Positions 7,157 through 15,578 of a DNA stretch of 64,000 nucleotides are shown here, piece after piece; within the stretch, counting starts at the first letter, position 1, and each line of letters begins with the position of its first letter. Source of the DNA: UBA6168 sp041392505 (GTDB lineage Bacteria; Bacteroidota; Bacteroidia; Chitinophagales; Saprospiraceae); NCBI GenBank assembly GCA_041392505.1, contig JAWKLX010000012.1:62001-126000 (forward strand), in the 5' to 3' direction. The position numbers and the translations under genes were made by a program. The notes below the pieces were generated by a model that saw only the letters and a list, made by a program, of their open reading frames with translations, was not told where the DNA came from and made no database searches.

Positions 7157-7780
7157 ATGAAGTACATTCTTTTCATCCTTGTCATTGTACTCCAAATTTC
7201 TTGTAGTACAGAAGCACCTGATAATAAATTGCCTATTCTTGGCAATAAAGACTTTGTCGACGGAGACACCATTTATCATACAATTCCAGATTTTAGTTTT
7301 ATTGATCAGGATAGTCAAATAATTACTAATAAAACGTTCGAAGGACAAGCATACGTGGTAGATTTCTTTTTTATTTCATGTCCATCGATTTGTCCAAAGA
7401 CGACCAAGCAAATGCTGAGGATTCATGACAGATTTAAAAATACGGACGGCATATCATTGGTTGCCCATTCCATCGATCCTAAAAGAGATACAGTGGCTGC
7501 ATTGAAAAAATATGCCCATAATTTGGATGTCTCTTCTAAAAAATGGCATTTTTTGACAGGCGACAAAGATGAATTATTGGACATTGCAGATGACTATTTT
7601 AACAGTGCATTCGAAGATGCTGATGCTCCGGGAGGTTTCGACCATAGTGGCAGATTTATTTTAGTTGATAAAAACAGACATATCCGGTCTTTTTGTGATG
7701 GGACAGATCCAGGAGATGTTGATAGATTTATGGAGGATATTCAAAAATTACTGGATGAAGACAAGAACACAAGGAAATAA
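7157..7780 (+). CDS. SCO1/SenC family copper chaperone / thiol reductase lipoprotein
   Basis: A 207-aa lipoprotein (lipobox LQISC, Cys16) with a thioredoxin-like fold. The copper-binding residues are all present: the CPSIC motif (Cys75, Cys79) and the distal histidine in GGFDHSGRFIL (His163). SCO proteins deliver copper to the CuA site of cytochrome oxidase or reduce its cysteines on the outer face of the inner membrane. The next gene is a c-type cytochrome that overlaps this one by 26 bp, so the two are translationally coupled. Confidence 0.92.
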   Translation: MKYILFILVIVLQISCSTEAPDNKLPILGNKDFVDGDTIYHTIPDFSFIDQDSQIITNKTFEGQAYVVDFFFISCPSICPKTTKQMLRIHDRFKNTDGISLVAHSIDPKRDTVAALKKYAHNLDVSSKKWHFLTGDKDELLDIADDYFNSAFEDADAPGGFDHSGRFILVDKNRHIRSFCDGTDPGDVDRFMEDIQKLLDEDKNTRK

Positions 7781-8180
7781 AATAGCCTTTTTGGGATTGA
7801 TATTGGGGAGTAGCCTCAACTTCCTATTTTTTTCGTGCGAGGATAAATCTCCGTATACTCATGGTAAAATATTGTACGAAAATTTTTGTGCCAATTGCCA
7901 CATGGAAGATGGCACAGGTCTATTAAATATTATTCCACCTTTGGCCGGGGCTGACTATTTACATCTTTATCCAGAAAAACTTCCTTGCCTAATCAGGGCT
8001 GGGATTAAGGGGGATGTTTTAGTAAATGGAAAAACATATAGTACCGAAATGCCGGGTGTTCCGAAACTAACAGAATTTGAAATTACAAACGTCATTAATT
8101 ATATAAATACATCTTGGGGCAATGATAATAAAATTGTAAAGCACTTAGATGTTAGGAATGCTTTGAAAGAATGTGAATAA
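7755..8180 (+). CDS. Monohaem cytochrome c lipoprotein
   Basis: A 141-aa exported cytochrome. The ATG at 7755, inside the end of the SCO gene, gives a signal peptide and lipobox (LFFSC, Cys28). The haem site CANCH (Cys45-His49) follows, and STEMPGV supplies the likely distal methionine. The C-terminal helix LTEFEITNVINYINTSWG is typical of class I cytochromes. Overlap with the SCO gene supports a joint role in a copper-dependent respiratory chain, either as electron donor to an oxidase or as a subunit of one. No oxidase genes are nearby. Confidence 0.87.
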   Translation: MKTRTQGNKIAFLGLILGSSLNFLFFSCEDKSPYTHGKILYENFCANCHMEDGTGLLNIIPPLAGADYLHLYPEKLPCLIRAGIKGDVLVNGKTYSTEMPGVPKLTEFEITNVINYINTSWGNDNKIVKHLDVRNALKECE

Positions 8181-8243
8181 AATATTTTAGGTTTTTAAAA
8201 ACTGATTCCGAATTACGGTGTTTTTTCCAACTAAAAATTCAAA

Positions 8244-8699
8244 ATGCACCAATTAGTTGTAATTCAAAATCTTCCAATTTCATTAGAAAAAGCTTGGGAT
8301 TTCTTTTCATCACCCAAGAATTTACCATTAATAACCCCCAAAGAATTAAACCTTGTACCAACCTCTGAATTACCAGACAGAATGTACCCAGGCATTTTTA
8401 TTAAATACACTGTAAAACCATTATTTGGCATTCCTACAAAGTGGGTTACAGAAATAACTCATGTTCGGGAATTAGAATATTTTGTAGATGAACAAAGAGT
8501 TGGCCCTTATAGCATTTGGCATCATCAGCATCATTTCCAGAAAATAAATGGTGGCGTAGCAATGACGGATATAATCGACTACAAAGTGCCTTATGGATTA
8601 GTAGGAAGTTTAGCGCAAAAAATTATTGTAGGAAGAAAAGTAAAAGAAATATTTGAGTTTAGAAAGAGTAAACTAATTGAATTATTTGGAGAGGTTTAA
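8244..8699 (+). CDS. SRPBCC (START-like) family protein
   Basis: A 151-aa cytoplasmic protein with the helix-grip START-like fold. The hallmark N-terminus is present (QNLPISLEKAWDFFSSPKNL), followed by strands YPGIFIKYTVKPLFGIPTKW and a closing helix with GRKVKEIFEFRKSKL. Close relatives bind hydrophobic ligands and are often annotated as cell-division inhibitors or polyketide-cyclase-like proteins. Ligand and role are unknown. It is the last gene of the plus-strand group; the hairpin just downstream points the other way. Confidence 0.82.
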   Translation: MHQLVVIQNLPISLEKAWDFFSSPKNLPLITPKELNLVPTSELPDRMYPGIFIKYTVKPLFGIPTKWVTEITHVRELEYFVDEQRVGPYSIWHHQHHFQKINGGVAMTDIIDYKVPYGLVGSLAQKIIVGRKVKEIFEFRKSKLIELFGEV

Positions 8700-8700
8700 T

Positions 8701-8727
8701 AAAAAAAAAGAGCGGCACTCAGCCGCT
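8701..8727 (-). terminator. Intrinsic terminator of the DUF6089 gene
   Basis: Stem AGCGGC (8711-8716) / GCCGCT (8722-8727) with a 5-nt loop. Read on the minus strand it is followed by nine U from the A-tract at 8701-8709, a textbook terminator for the minus-strand gene ending at 8755. Confidence 0.8.
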
Positions 8728-8754
8728 CCGATAAATCTCGTGAAAAAAAGCAAA

Positions 8755-9603
8755 TTAATTTTTCTGTTTTTCGGGTCTCGAAGATTTTTTATTTAGTTTG
8801 GGTTTAACAATTGGCTCCAAATATGACTTCTTTTTAAATAACCGTTTCCTTTTTGTTGTACGTTTATTTTCCTTCGTTTGTTTTGTTTCCACGGAATTTT
8901 TATCGGCTTTTTCTTTTTTAGGCTTTTTAAGATGTTCTTTAAATATTTCATATTTCTTGTCGAAATCAAGCCCATATTTATCCGTTAAATTAACGGATAC
9001 TGTTACCGCCCCGAAGAAGTACCAATCATTATTATTTGGATCGCCTCTTTCAACACCAACTGGATTTTCATTAAAAGACCCGGTTAATTCAGGCGTCCGA
9101 TAAGTGAGAGCAGCTACTGTTGGTGACGTTTTTCTAAGCTCAACGACATCAGGATAGTAAGTGCTGACGTCATCTAGATAATCTGTAAATGTCTTTCTGG
9201 CGCCTATTTCAAAGCCAAAATTCAGCTTGTAAGAAATATTGAATTTCATACCCAGACCAAATGGAATGGCCATGGTATAGCGGCTATATTTTTTCCCTTC
9301 TGTTTTAAGAGGTTGAAGATCGTACCATGATCCTCGCATTTGTGCTTGAGGGTTAAAGTAGGTTAGTGCCAGCCCAGTAAAAAAATATGGGACTCCTGTC
9401 TGCTTGGCCCTAATGTTATAAGGTGAGAAGTTTACCTCTCCAGTTATTGCCAATTCAATGATCTCGGTTCTAAAATTGAGATTCCTCTCTTTGATGGCTA
9501 CAGATTTAGCAAATTTGTCATCACCAGTTATTTCTCCCCTCAAAAGAGAAGCTCTTGCAGAAAGGTATTTGGTGAAATTATATTTTCCGTATGCCCCAAG
9601 CAA
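8755..9603 (-). CDS. DUF6089-family outer-membrane beta-barrel protein, 5' end missing
   Basis: The first ~190 residues are barrel strands of the DUF6089 type (GAYGKYNFTKYLSARASLLR, GEITGDDK, PYFFTGLALTYFNP, FGLGMKFNISYKLNFGFEIG). The last ~60 are a highly basic Lys/Thr-rich tail (KKPKKEKADKNSVETKQTKE). There is no signal peptide: the only start is a TTG at 9603 inside the barrel. Upstream, another frame encodes GLSNYSGELSEQKL (about 9625-9665), which is the family's usual N-terminal strand, so one frameshift lies near 9625-9640. Homology then stops abruptly in AT-rich DNA. The gene is probably a 5'-truncated pseudogene or an assembly fault. Confidence 0.75.
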   Translation of the reverse strand: MLGAYGKYNFTKYLSARASLLRGEITGDDKFAKSVAIKERNLNFRTEIIELAITGEVNFSPYNIRAKQTGVPYFFTGLALTYFNPQAQMRGSWYDLQPLKTEGKKYSRYTMAIPFGLGMKFNISYKLNFGFEIGARKTFTDYLDDVSTYYPDVVELRKTSPTVAALTYRTPELTGSFNENPVGVERGDPNNNDWYFFGAVTVSVNLTDKYGLDFDKKYEIFKEHLKKPKKEKADKNSVETKQTKENKRTTKRKRLFKKKSYLEPIVKPKLNKKSSRPEKQKN

Positions 9604-10253
9604 AGGCGAAGGTCTCGCCTCTAAGTTTCTGCTCGCTTAGCTCTCCTGAATAATTGGATAAACCTATTTTTCTTTGAAAGATTAAAAACTTATTTTAAAT
9701 TAATTTAAATATTTATTATAAATAAAGAAATAAATATAATTTTTAATTTAAATTTTATAACAATTTCTTTCAAAGGAAAAATAACATTTTTTTAAAATTT
9801 AATAAAATCAAGAATTTAAAATTTTTCAATGTGTCCAAAATCTAAATAAAATGACAATTAATGTTTTTTTAAAATAATACATTTTTATTAGTTAAATTGA
9901 TTTTTTACTTTTTACAAAAATTTCAATGACCGAGTACTCCAACTTCTGCGTACTGAGCCAAGATGTGGGTCAGTGGCATTAAAACAATGAAAAGTAGGCT
10001 CGTTATTCTCATAATAATTAAAAGCTCATTTTATGTAATGCGTTAAAAGCCCATTTTCAGCTTTTAACATATTATAAAATAACAAATAAGAAGCCAAAAT
10101 CACTTTACAGAAAAAAATAATTTGTTTATTTTGGAGAACGCTTTAATCCTGGTTTTGAAATAAAATAGTAAAATAGGGTAGAGCATTAGCAATTATTTTT
10201 CACGGATCGGAAAATTTTACCTGTACACATAAACCAATTGAATTCGGTTGTGT
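9604..10253. other. AT-rich gap without genes
   Basis: About 650 bp. Its left end (9625-9665) holds the out-of-frame N-terminal remnant of the DUF6089 gene. From about 9660 to 9930 the sequence is extremely AT-rich, far beyond other intergenic DNA here, and has no plausible reading frame. The rest (9930-10250) is less extreme and shows only two short repeated words (AAAGCTCATTTT / AAAGCCCATTTT near 10020-10055). No tRNA or stable hairpin was seen. Confidence 0.6.
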
Positions 10254-10261
10254 TATATTTG
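10254..10261 (+). promoter_or_regulatory. Putative -7 box of the isc operon
   Basis: TATATTTG matches the Bacteroidota -7 consensus TAnnTTTG, 38 bp before the iscS start. A TTG at 10238-10240 lies only 13 bases upstream, shorter than the usual ~19, so the -33 element is weak or absent. No IscR-type operator is evident. Confidence 0.45.
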
Positions 10262-10299
10262 CGATTAGATTAAATCTAAATAAGAATAAACAACAACTC

Positions 10300-11517
10300 A
10301 TGTCTTTGAAGAAAATTTATCTCGACAATAACGCAACTACTCCTTGTGACCCAAGAGTGGTAGATGTGATGGTACCTTACTTTTTTGAGCATCACGGCAA
10401 CGCTGCGAGCAGAAGTCACCCATTCGGTTGGGAAGCGGAAGAGGCCGTTGATTATGCACGTGAACAAGTTGCTAACTTGATTGGTGCTGATTCAAAAGAA
10501 ATCATTTTTACCTCCGGAGCTACAGAGGCGGATAACCTGGCTTTAAAAGGAGTTTATGAAATGTACCGTCGGAAAGGTAACCACATCATTACCTTGAAAA
10601 CTGAACACAAAGCTGTCCTCGACACGTGCCACCGACTGGAAAAACAAGGAGCGGAAATCACCTTCCTCGATGTTAAAAGAGATGGTTTGGTAGATTTGGC
10701 AGCATTGGAAGCAGCCATCAAGCCCAATACTATAATGATATCCATTATGTGGGCAAATAATGAAACTGGAGTAATTCAGCCGATGAAAGAGATCGGGGAA
10801 ATATGCGCCAAACATGGAGTACTTTTTTTCAGCGACGCTACACAAGCTGTTGGAAAAATACCCACTTACCCACGAGAACTGGGGATACACCTTATGGCAT
10901 TCACTGCTCATAAAATGTATGGCCCAAAAGGAGTAGGAGCATTGTATGTAAGCCGTAAAAATCCAAGGGTAAAAGTAACTGCACAAATGGATGGTGGCGG
11001 ACATGAAAGGGGAATGCGTTCAGGCACGTTGAATGTTCCAGGAATTGTTGGGTTTGGGAAGGCGGCTGAGATTGCTAAAAATGAAATGGAACAGGATGCG
11101 GCCAGGCTTAGCAAATTGAGAGATAAGCTTGAATCTGGTCTTTGTCAAATGGAAGAGACCTATATCAATGGCAATATTGAAAGTAGAATGCCACACGTTG
11201 CTAATATTTCATTTAAGCATGTGGAAGGGGAAGGTTTGATGATGACATTCAATCAAAATATTGCACTGTCTTCTGGTTCGGCATGTACTTCTGCATCGCT
11301 TGAACCTTCTTATGTTTTGATAGCTTTAGGTTTGGGAGATGATTTGGCTCACAGTTCTCTTCGCTTTAGTTTGGGAAGGTTTACAACTGAGGAGGAAATT
11401 GATTTTACCATTGAAGCTATTACCAAAGGAGTCAATCACATGCGTGACCTAAGTCCAATTTGGGAAATGTACAAAGAAGGGGTTGATCTAAGTAAGGTCG
11501 AATGGGCTGAACACTAA
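10300..11517 (+). CDS. iscS: Cysteine desulfurase IscS
   Basis: A 405-aa PLP enzyme that takes sulfur from cysteine for Fe-S cluster assembly. Motifs seen: N-terminal IYLDNNATTPCDPRV, SGATEADNLALKG, the PLP lysine in TAHKMYGPKG (Lys205), RSGTLNVPGIVGFGKA, and the mobile-loop catalytic cysteine in SSGSACTSASLEPS (Cys329). The long loop around the cysteine and the genetic context place it in the IscS/NifS group I rather than SufS. It leads a three-gene unit with iscU (45 bp) and iscA (23 bp). Confidence 0.96.
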   Translation: MSLKKIYLDNNATTPCDPRVVDVMVPYFFEHHGNAASRSHPFGWEAEEAVDYAREQVANLIGADSKEIIFTSGATEADNLALKGVYEMYRRKGNHIITLKTEHKAVLDTCHRLEKQGAEITFLDVKRDGLVDLAALEAAIKPNTIMISIMWANNETGVIQPMKEIGEICAKHGVLFFSDATQAVGKIPTYPRELGIHLMAFTAHKMYGPKGVGALYVSRKNPRVKVTAQMDGGGHERGMRSGTLNVPGIVGFGKAAEIAKNEMEQDAARLSKLRDKLESGLCQMEETYINGNIESRMPHVANISFKHVEGEGLMMTFNQNIALSSGSACTSASLEPSYVLIALGLGDDLAHSSLRFSLGRFTTEEEIDFTIEAITKGVNHMRDLSPIWEMYKEGVDLSKVEWAEH

Positions 11518-11562
11518 TCTATAACTCAACTAATCATTTAAACGAAGAAAAATTTATAAATT

Positions 11563-11973
11563 ATGGCATATTCTAAAAAAGTACTTGAGCACTTCCAAAA
11601 TCCTCGTAATGTTGGAACCCTCGATAAATCCTCCAAAAATGTTGGAACTGGCCTTGTCGGTGCCCCTGAATGTGGTGATGTGATGCGCCTTCAGATTGAG
11701 GTGGATGACGAATCCGGAACGATTAAAGATGCAAAATTCAAAACTTTCGGTTGTGGATCGGCTATTGCTTCCTCTTCTCTGGCTACTGAGTGGCTCAAAG
11801 GAAAAACCGTAGACCAAGCATTGGCCATCGACAATATGGATATCGTTGAGGAGTTAGCTTTGCCCCCTGTAAAAATTCACTGCTCTGTATTAGCGGAGGA
11901 TGCAATTAAGGCGGCGATCAAAGATTATCAACAAAAAAATGGCATCCAAGTAGAAGTTGAATCAGCCGCTTAA
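11563..11973 (+). CDS. iscU: Fe-S cluster scaffold IscU
   Basis: A 136-aa scaffold on which the [2Fe-2S] cluster is built from IscS sulfur. The three ligand cysteines are present: GAPECGDVM (Cys37, with Asp39), FKTFGCGSAIASSS (Cys64) and LPPVKIHCSVLAEDAI (Cys107). The LPPVK motif that recruits the HscA chaperone is intact, although no hscA/hscB is visible here. Start at MAYSKKVLEHFQNPRNVG is standard. Confidence 0.97.
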   Translation: MAYSKKVLEHFQNPRNVGTLDKSSKNVGTGLVGAPECGDVMRLQIEVDDESGTIKDAKFKTFGCGSAIASSSLATEWLKGKTVDQALAIDNMDIVEELALPPVKIHCSVLAEDAIKAAIKDYQQKNGIQVEVESAA

Positions 11974-11996
11974 TTTTTTATAAAATCAGTACTAAA

Positions 11997-12323
11997 ATGG
12001 TTTTTGTAGCAGATAGCGCAAAAGAAAAGATTCAAGAAATCAAGCAACAAGAAAACCTCACAGATGATTACTTTGTAAGGGTTTCAGTAACCAGCGGCGG
12101 CTGCTCTGGTTTGACCTATAATTTGGATTTTGACAATGAAAATCAGCCTAACGATCAGGTATTCGAAGACAATGGCACAAAGGTAGTGACTGATTTAAAA
12201 AGCTTCCTTTATCTTTGCAACACAACCCTGGAGTTTTCAGGTGGATTGGAAGGGAAGGGATTTTACTTCAATAATCCAAATGCTGCAAGAACTTGCGGTT
12301 GCGGCGAAAGCTTCGCAGTCTAA
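11997..12323 (+). CDS. iscA: A-type Fe-S carrier IscA
   Basis: A 108-aa A-type carrier that passes clusters or iron to target proteins. The conserved cysteines are GGCSGLTY (Cys36) and the C-terminal TCGCGESF (Cys100, Cys102). VFVADSAKEKIQEIKQQE is the usual opening helix. It closes the isc unit; a stem-loop follows at 12361. Confidence 0.95.
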   Translation: MVFVADSAKEKIQEIKQQENLTDDYFVRVSVTSGGCSGLTYNLDFDNENQPNDQVFEDNGTKVVTDLKSFLYLCNTTLEFSGGLEGKGFYFNNPNAARTCGCGESFAV

Positions 12324-12360
12324 AAATAATAGTTTAAAAATAAAGCTTCCTTAAAGCTTG

Positions 12361-12390
12361 AAAGCCTCGATGTTTTTACATTGGGGCTTT
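12361..12390 (+). terminator. Stem-loop after iscA
   Basis: A 12-bp stem with two G-U pairs (12361-12372 with 12379-12390) and a 6-nt loop. It is followed by CCTCGTTT rather than a clean U-run, so it may be a weak terminator or an mRNA-stabilising end. It argues against a TTG start at 12381 for the next gene, since that codon lies inside the stem. Confidence 0.5.
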
Positions 12391-12398
12391 CCTCGTTT

Positions 12399-13385
12399 AT
12401 GAAAAAAATACTCATCATCCAAACAGCCTTTATTGGCGATGTAATTTTAGCAACGGCAGTCGTTGAAAAAATTAAATTGCATTTCCCTAATAATAGGGTT
12501 GACTTTTTATTAAGAAAAGGAAACGAATCACTTTTAGACAATAATCCACAGGTGAACCAAATTATTATTTGGAATAAAAAAGAAAGTAAATACAGCCACT
12601 TTTTAGAAGTATTAAAACTTATCCGAAGCGAAAAATATGACTTAGTGTTAAACCTGCAAAGATTTTTGTCCAGCGGCCTTTTTACAGTTTTATCGCAAGC
12701 AAGAACCACCATTGGTTTTGATAAAAACCCATTATCCTTTTTATTTTCAAAAGTTGTAAAACATGAGTTTGGAAATGATTCTAATTCAATTCATGAAGTT
12801 GAACGTAACTTAAAATTAATTGAACAAATAACCGATGCATCATTTGTAGGCCCAAAATTATACCCATCTAAAAGTGATTTTAACCATACAGTAAATACAA
12901 AGAAATATATCACCATATCACCTGGTTCAGTCTGGTTTACCAAACAATGGCCAGCTGAAAAATGGATAGCATTTCTTCAAAAAGTAAATAGAGAAATAGT
13001 TGTTTATTTATTGGGCGGCCAGAGCGACAAACAATTATGCACTATGATTGCGGTTAATTCAAATCATCCCAGAGTTAATGTTAAGGCTGGGGAAATGAGT
13101 TTTTTACAATCTGCTGCCCTTATGAAAAGAGCAGTAATGAATTTTGTAAACGATTCTGCTCCTTTGCATTTAGCCTCTGCTGTAAACGCTCCAGTGACAG
13201 CGGTTTTTTGTTCTACCGTGCCTTATTTTGGATTTACGCCTCTTTCCGATAATTCAAGTGTTTTGGAAACAAAAGAGAAATTAAGATGTCGGCCATGCGG
13301 ATTACACGGTAAAAAGAAATGCCCTCAAGGCCACTTTAAATGCTCAGAAATAGAAATCAAGGAGCTTTTGGATAGAATAAAATGA
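12399..13385 (+). CDS. Glycosyltransferase family 9 (ADP-heptose:LPS heptosyltransferase type)
   Basis: A 328-aa GT9 enzyme starting MKKILIIQTAFIGDVILATA, the family's N-terminal signature. The C-terminal domain has ISPGSVWFTKQWPAEKWIAF and NDSAPLHLASAVNAPVTAVF, and the end holds a cysteine-rich motif (RCRPCGLHGKKKCPQGHFKC) common in Bacteroidota members. Such enzymes add heptose or other sugars to the lipid A inner core at the cytoplasmic face. Substrate is not certain. It stands between iscA and glpK with no other LPS genes near. Confidence 0.88.
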   Translation: MKKILIIQTAFIGDVILATAVVEKIKLHFPNNRVDFLLRKGNESLLDNNPQVNQIIIWNKKESKYSHFLEVLKLIRSEKYDLVLNLQRFLSSGLFTVLSQARTTIGFDKNPLSFLFSKVVKHEFGNDSNSIHEVERNLKLIEQITDASFVGPKLYPSKSDFNHTVNTKKYITISPGSVWFTKQWPAEKWIAFLQKVNREIVVYLLGGQSDKQLCTMIAVNSNHPRVNVKAGEMSFLQSAALMKRAVMNFVNDSAPLHLASAVNAPVTAVFCSTVPYFGFTPLSDNSSVLETKEKLRCRPCGLHGKKKCPQGHFKCSEIEIKELLDRIK

Positions 13386-13430
13386 TGCCTTACCTTTCAC
13401 CGAAAATAATCATTTCTAAAATTTATTTGC

Positions 13431-14633
13431 ATGTCAAAATATGTACTTGCCCTCGACCAGGGCACAACCAGTTCACGGGCTATTTTATTCAATCAAAAAG
13501 GGAACATTGTTGCATCCGAGCAACAAGAATTTACCCAGTACTACCCAAAACCAGGATGGGTAGAACACGATGCCAATGAAATTTGGCAAACCCAGCTCAA
13601 AGTCGCACAGGATGTTTTGAAAAATAATCGAATTTCGGCAAAAGACATTTCTGCTATTGGCATTACCAATCAAAGAGAAACAACAGTTATTTGGAACAAG
13701 ATAACGGGAGAACCAATTCACCATGCGATCGTGTGGCAGGATCGACGTACCGCAAGTATATGCGACGATCTTAAAAAGGCAGGACATGAAAATTATATCA
13801 GGCGTGAAACTGGGCTTGTCGTAGATGCCTATTTCTCTGGTACTAAAGTGAAATGGTTGTTGGACAATGTCAAAGGGGCAAGTAAATTGGCAAATAAAGG
13901 AGAATTGCTTTTTGGGACAATTGACTCCTGGTTGGTTTGGAAATTGACTAATGGGCAAGTGCACATCACTGATTATTCCAATGCATCAAGAACACTTTTG
14001 TACAATATTAGAAAACTGAAATGGGATAAAAAATTGCTCAAAATTTTAGATATCCCCGAATCGGTCTTGCCAGAGGTAAAACCCTCAAGTATGGTTTACG
14101 GAAACACCTCATCGAAACTATTAGGCGAGGAAATTCCAATCGCAGGGATTGCTGGTGACCAACAGGCAGCTCTATTCGGGCAAGCCTGCCATGAAGTGGG
14201 GATGGCTAAAAATACATACGGGACTGGCTGTTTCATGTTGATGAACACAGGCACAAAGCCTGTTTTTTCCCGTTTTGGGCTTTTAACGACGATTGCCTGG
14301 GGATTAGATGGAAAAGTATATTACGCATTGGAAGGGAGTGTTTTTATTGCTGGCGCTGCTATTCAATGGCTGAGGGACGGATTAAAAATTTTGGACGAGG
14401 CGAGGGACAGCGAATATTTGGCATTTAAAGTAGAAAGCACTGATGGCGTGTATGTCGTACCAGCTTTTGCAGGTTTAGGAGCTCCGTATTGGGATATGTA
14501 CGCCAGAGGAGCAATTTTCGGCTTGACTCGGGGCACGACCAAAGCTCATATCACGCGAGCAACCTTGGAATCCCTGGCTTACCAGACTAAGGACGTTTTA
14601 AACGCAATGGAAAGGATTCTAAAATTTCACTGA
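13431..14633 (+). CDS. glpK: Glycerol kinase, N-terminal four-fifths (frameshifted)
   Basis: Phosphorylates glycerol to glycerol-3-phosphate. Hallmarks: YVLALDQGTTSSRAILF (phosphate loop), GITNQRETTVIW, IVWQDRRTA, GIAGDQQAALFGQ and AFAGLGAPYWD. The frame ends early at 14633 after LNAMERILKFH. The next frame reads KDSKISLKALRVDG, exactly what should follow ME, so one A is missing from the A-run near 14611. Frame returns at about 14650 through loss of two bases in the G-run. The last part (14649-14918) is in the same frame as this one, giving a restored length of about 497 residues against about 500 in the family. Likely one real gene with sequence errors. Confidence 0.9.
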   Translation: MSKYVLALDQGTTSSRAILFNQKGNIVASEQQEFTQYYPKPGWVEHDANEIWQTQLKVAQDVLKNNRISAKDISAIGITNQRETTVIWNKITGEPIHHAIVWQDRRTASICDDLKKAGHENYIRRETGLVVDAYFSGTKVKWLLDNVKGASKLANKGELLFGTIDSWLVWKLTNGQVHITDYSNASRTLLYNIRKLKWDKKLLKILDIPESVLPEVKPSSMVYGNTSSKLLGEEIPIAGIAGDQQAALFGQACHEVGMAKNTYGTGCFMLMNTGTKPVFSRFGLLTTIAWGLDGKVYYALEGSVFIAGAAIQWLRDGLKILDEARDSEYLAFKVESTDGVYVVPAFAGLGAPYWDMYARGAIFGLTRGTTKAHITRATLESLAYQTKDVLNAMERILKFH

Positions 14634-14648
14634 AAGCCTTACGAGTCG

Positions 14649-14918
14649 ATGGGGAGCAGCGCCAATAATTTGTTGATGCAATTTCAATCTGATATCCTGG
14701 GCGTTGATGTTGAACGGCCAGGAATTATTGAGACAACTGCTCTTGGGGCAGCCTACTTGGCAGGTTTAGCAACTGGATTTTGGAATAAAAATGAAATTTC
14801 AAAAAACTGGCAACTGGAAACGGCATTTAAACCATCAATGAAGGAAAATGAACGGAAGAACCTTTATAAAGGTTGGCAAAAGGCCGTGAAGAGGACAATG
14901 GGCTGGGAGAAGGAATAA
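14649..14918 (+). CDS. glpK: Glycerol kinase, C-terminal part
   Basis: The final ~90 residues of glycerol kinase (SANNLLMQFQSDILGVDVER, then TTALGAAYLAGLATGFW). The apparent ATG at 14649 is simply where the frame resumes: the conserved VDGG just before it is split by a change in a run of G. It has no independent start or promoter and should be joined to the preceding segment. The ending KGWQKAVKRTMGWEKE is the normal terminus. Confidence 0.88.
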   Translation: MGSSANNLLMQFQSDILGVDVERPGIIETTALGAAYLAGLATGFWNKNEISKNWQLETAFKPSMKENERKNLYKGWQKAVKRTMGWEKE

Positions 14919-15113
14919 AATTTACTAAGCCGAGACATTAACTTAATTTAACATTTCAGCCCTTTGGCAATAATATTTTGTTTGTTAAAGAGTTTTAGGT
15001 TAATTGAAACAGTTCTTTATGGGAAAGCCATATTTCATTCGGCGCTGAAATTTTATATGTCAAAAGTGTGTCTTTTCGGCTTTTTGGCATTTTTTTTCCT
15101 AAGTTCTGTGATA

Positions 15114-15121
15114 TAAATTTG
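15114..15121 (+). promoter_or_regulatory. Putative -7 box upstream of small secreted protein
   Basis: TAAATTTG fits TAnnTTTG, 59 bp before the start at 15181. No TTG occurs at the usual 17-23 base spacing. The remaining gap from glpK (14919-15113) shows no gene or clear hairpin. Confidence 0.4.
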
Positions 15122-15180
15122 CACTACGAATCCAAATCCAAAACGATATTTTTCAAACACTAGTAAAAACTGTATCTAAA

Positions 15181-15567
15181 ATGCACTTCAAAACTTCCAT
15201 GATAGCCGCTGCCATTTTTGGTTTCTCCGGTATCATGAACGCACAAACTTCTGCTTTGGCAGAAAACAGTACCATTGAAATATCTAATTCTCATGAACTG
15301 CCATCCATTGATGGAGACGAATGGACTTTCTATCTGGACTCCGAAAGTAAGGTTTATTACATTGATTTTGAAACGATTAGTGTCAACCTCAGTGATGTAA
15401 AAGTTAAAAATGAAGCTGGAGACATAGTAATGAAAGACGAATTATGGGATCTACCAGTTAACACTATTTACGAACTGGATTTCACTAAATTCAAACCTGG
15501 TACTTACCAAATTGAATTAAGGTCTTACACAGGGATGATTACCAAAGAACTAACGATAACTGAATAA
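15181..15567 (+). CDS. Small secreted protein with a C-terminal-sorting-domain-like fold
   Basis: A 128-aa protein with a Sec signal (MHFKTSMIAAAIFGFSGIMN, cleavage near NAQ). The mature ~105 residues form one beta-sandwich: ISVNLSDVKVKNEAGDIVM, then LDFTKFKPGTYQIELRSYTG and MITKELTITE. The pattern 'Lys-Pro-Gly-Thr-Tyr-x-Ile-x-Leu' resembles the T9SS type A sorting domain and DUF3244-like small proteins, but there is no cargo domain in front of it. Function unknown. It ends 11 bp before a strong bidirectional terminator. Confidence 0.75.
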   Translation: MHFKTSMIAAAIFGFSGIMNAQTSALAENSTIEISNSHELPSIDGDEWTFYLDSESKVYYIDFETISVNLSDVKVKNEAGDIVMKDELWDLPVNTIYELDFTKFKPGTYQIELRSYTGMITKELTITE

Positions 15568-15578
15568 TCGTTTCTTAG

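Noticed and set aside
9930..10060. Possible tRNA-like or small-RNA fold
   Set aside because: Only a short AGTAC/GTACT pairing is seen; no T-arm (GTTCGA) sequence or cloverleaf can be drawn.
10543..11004. A 153-codon minus-strand frame inside iscS
   Set aside because: It lies wholly antisense to a gene with all catalytic residues intact and shows no domain.
14605..14660. Programmed ribosomal frameshifting in glpK
   Set aside because: No slippery heptamer or downstream stem is present, and glycerol kinases are not known to use it; two homopolymer errors explain it better.
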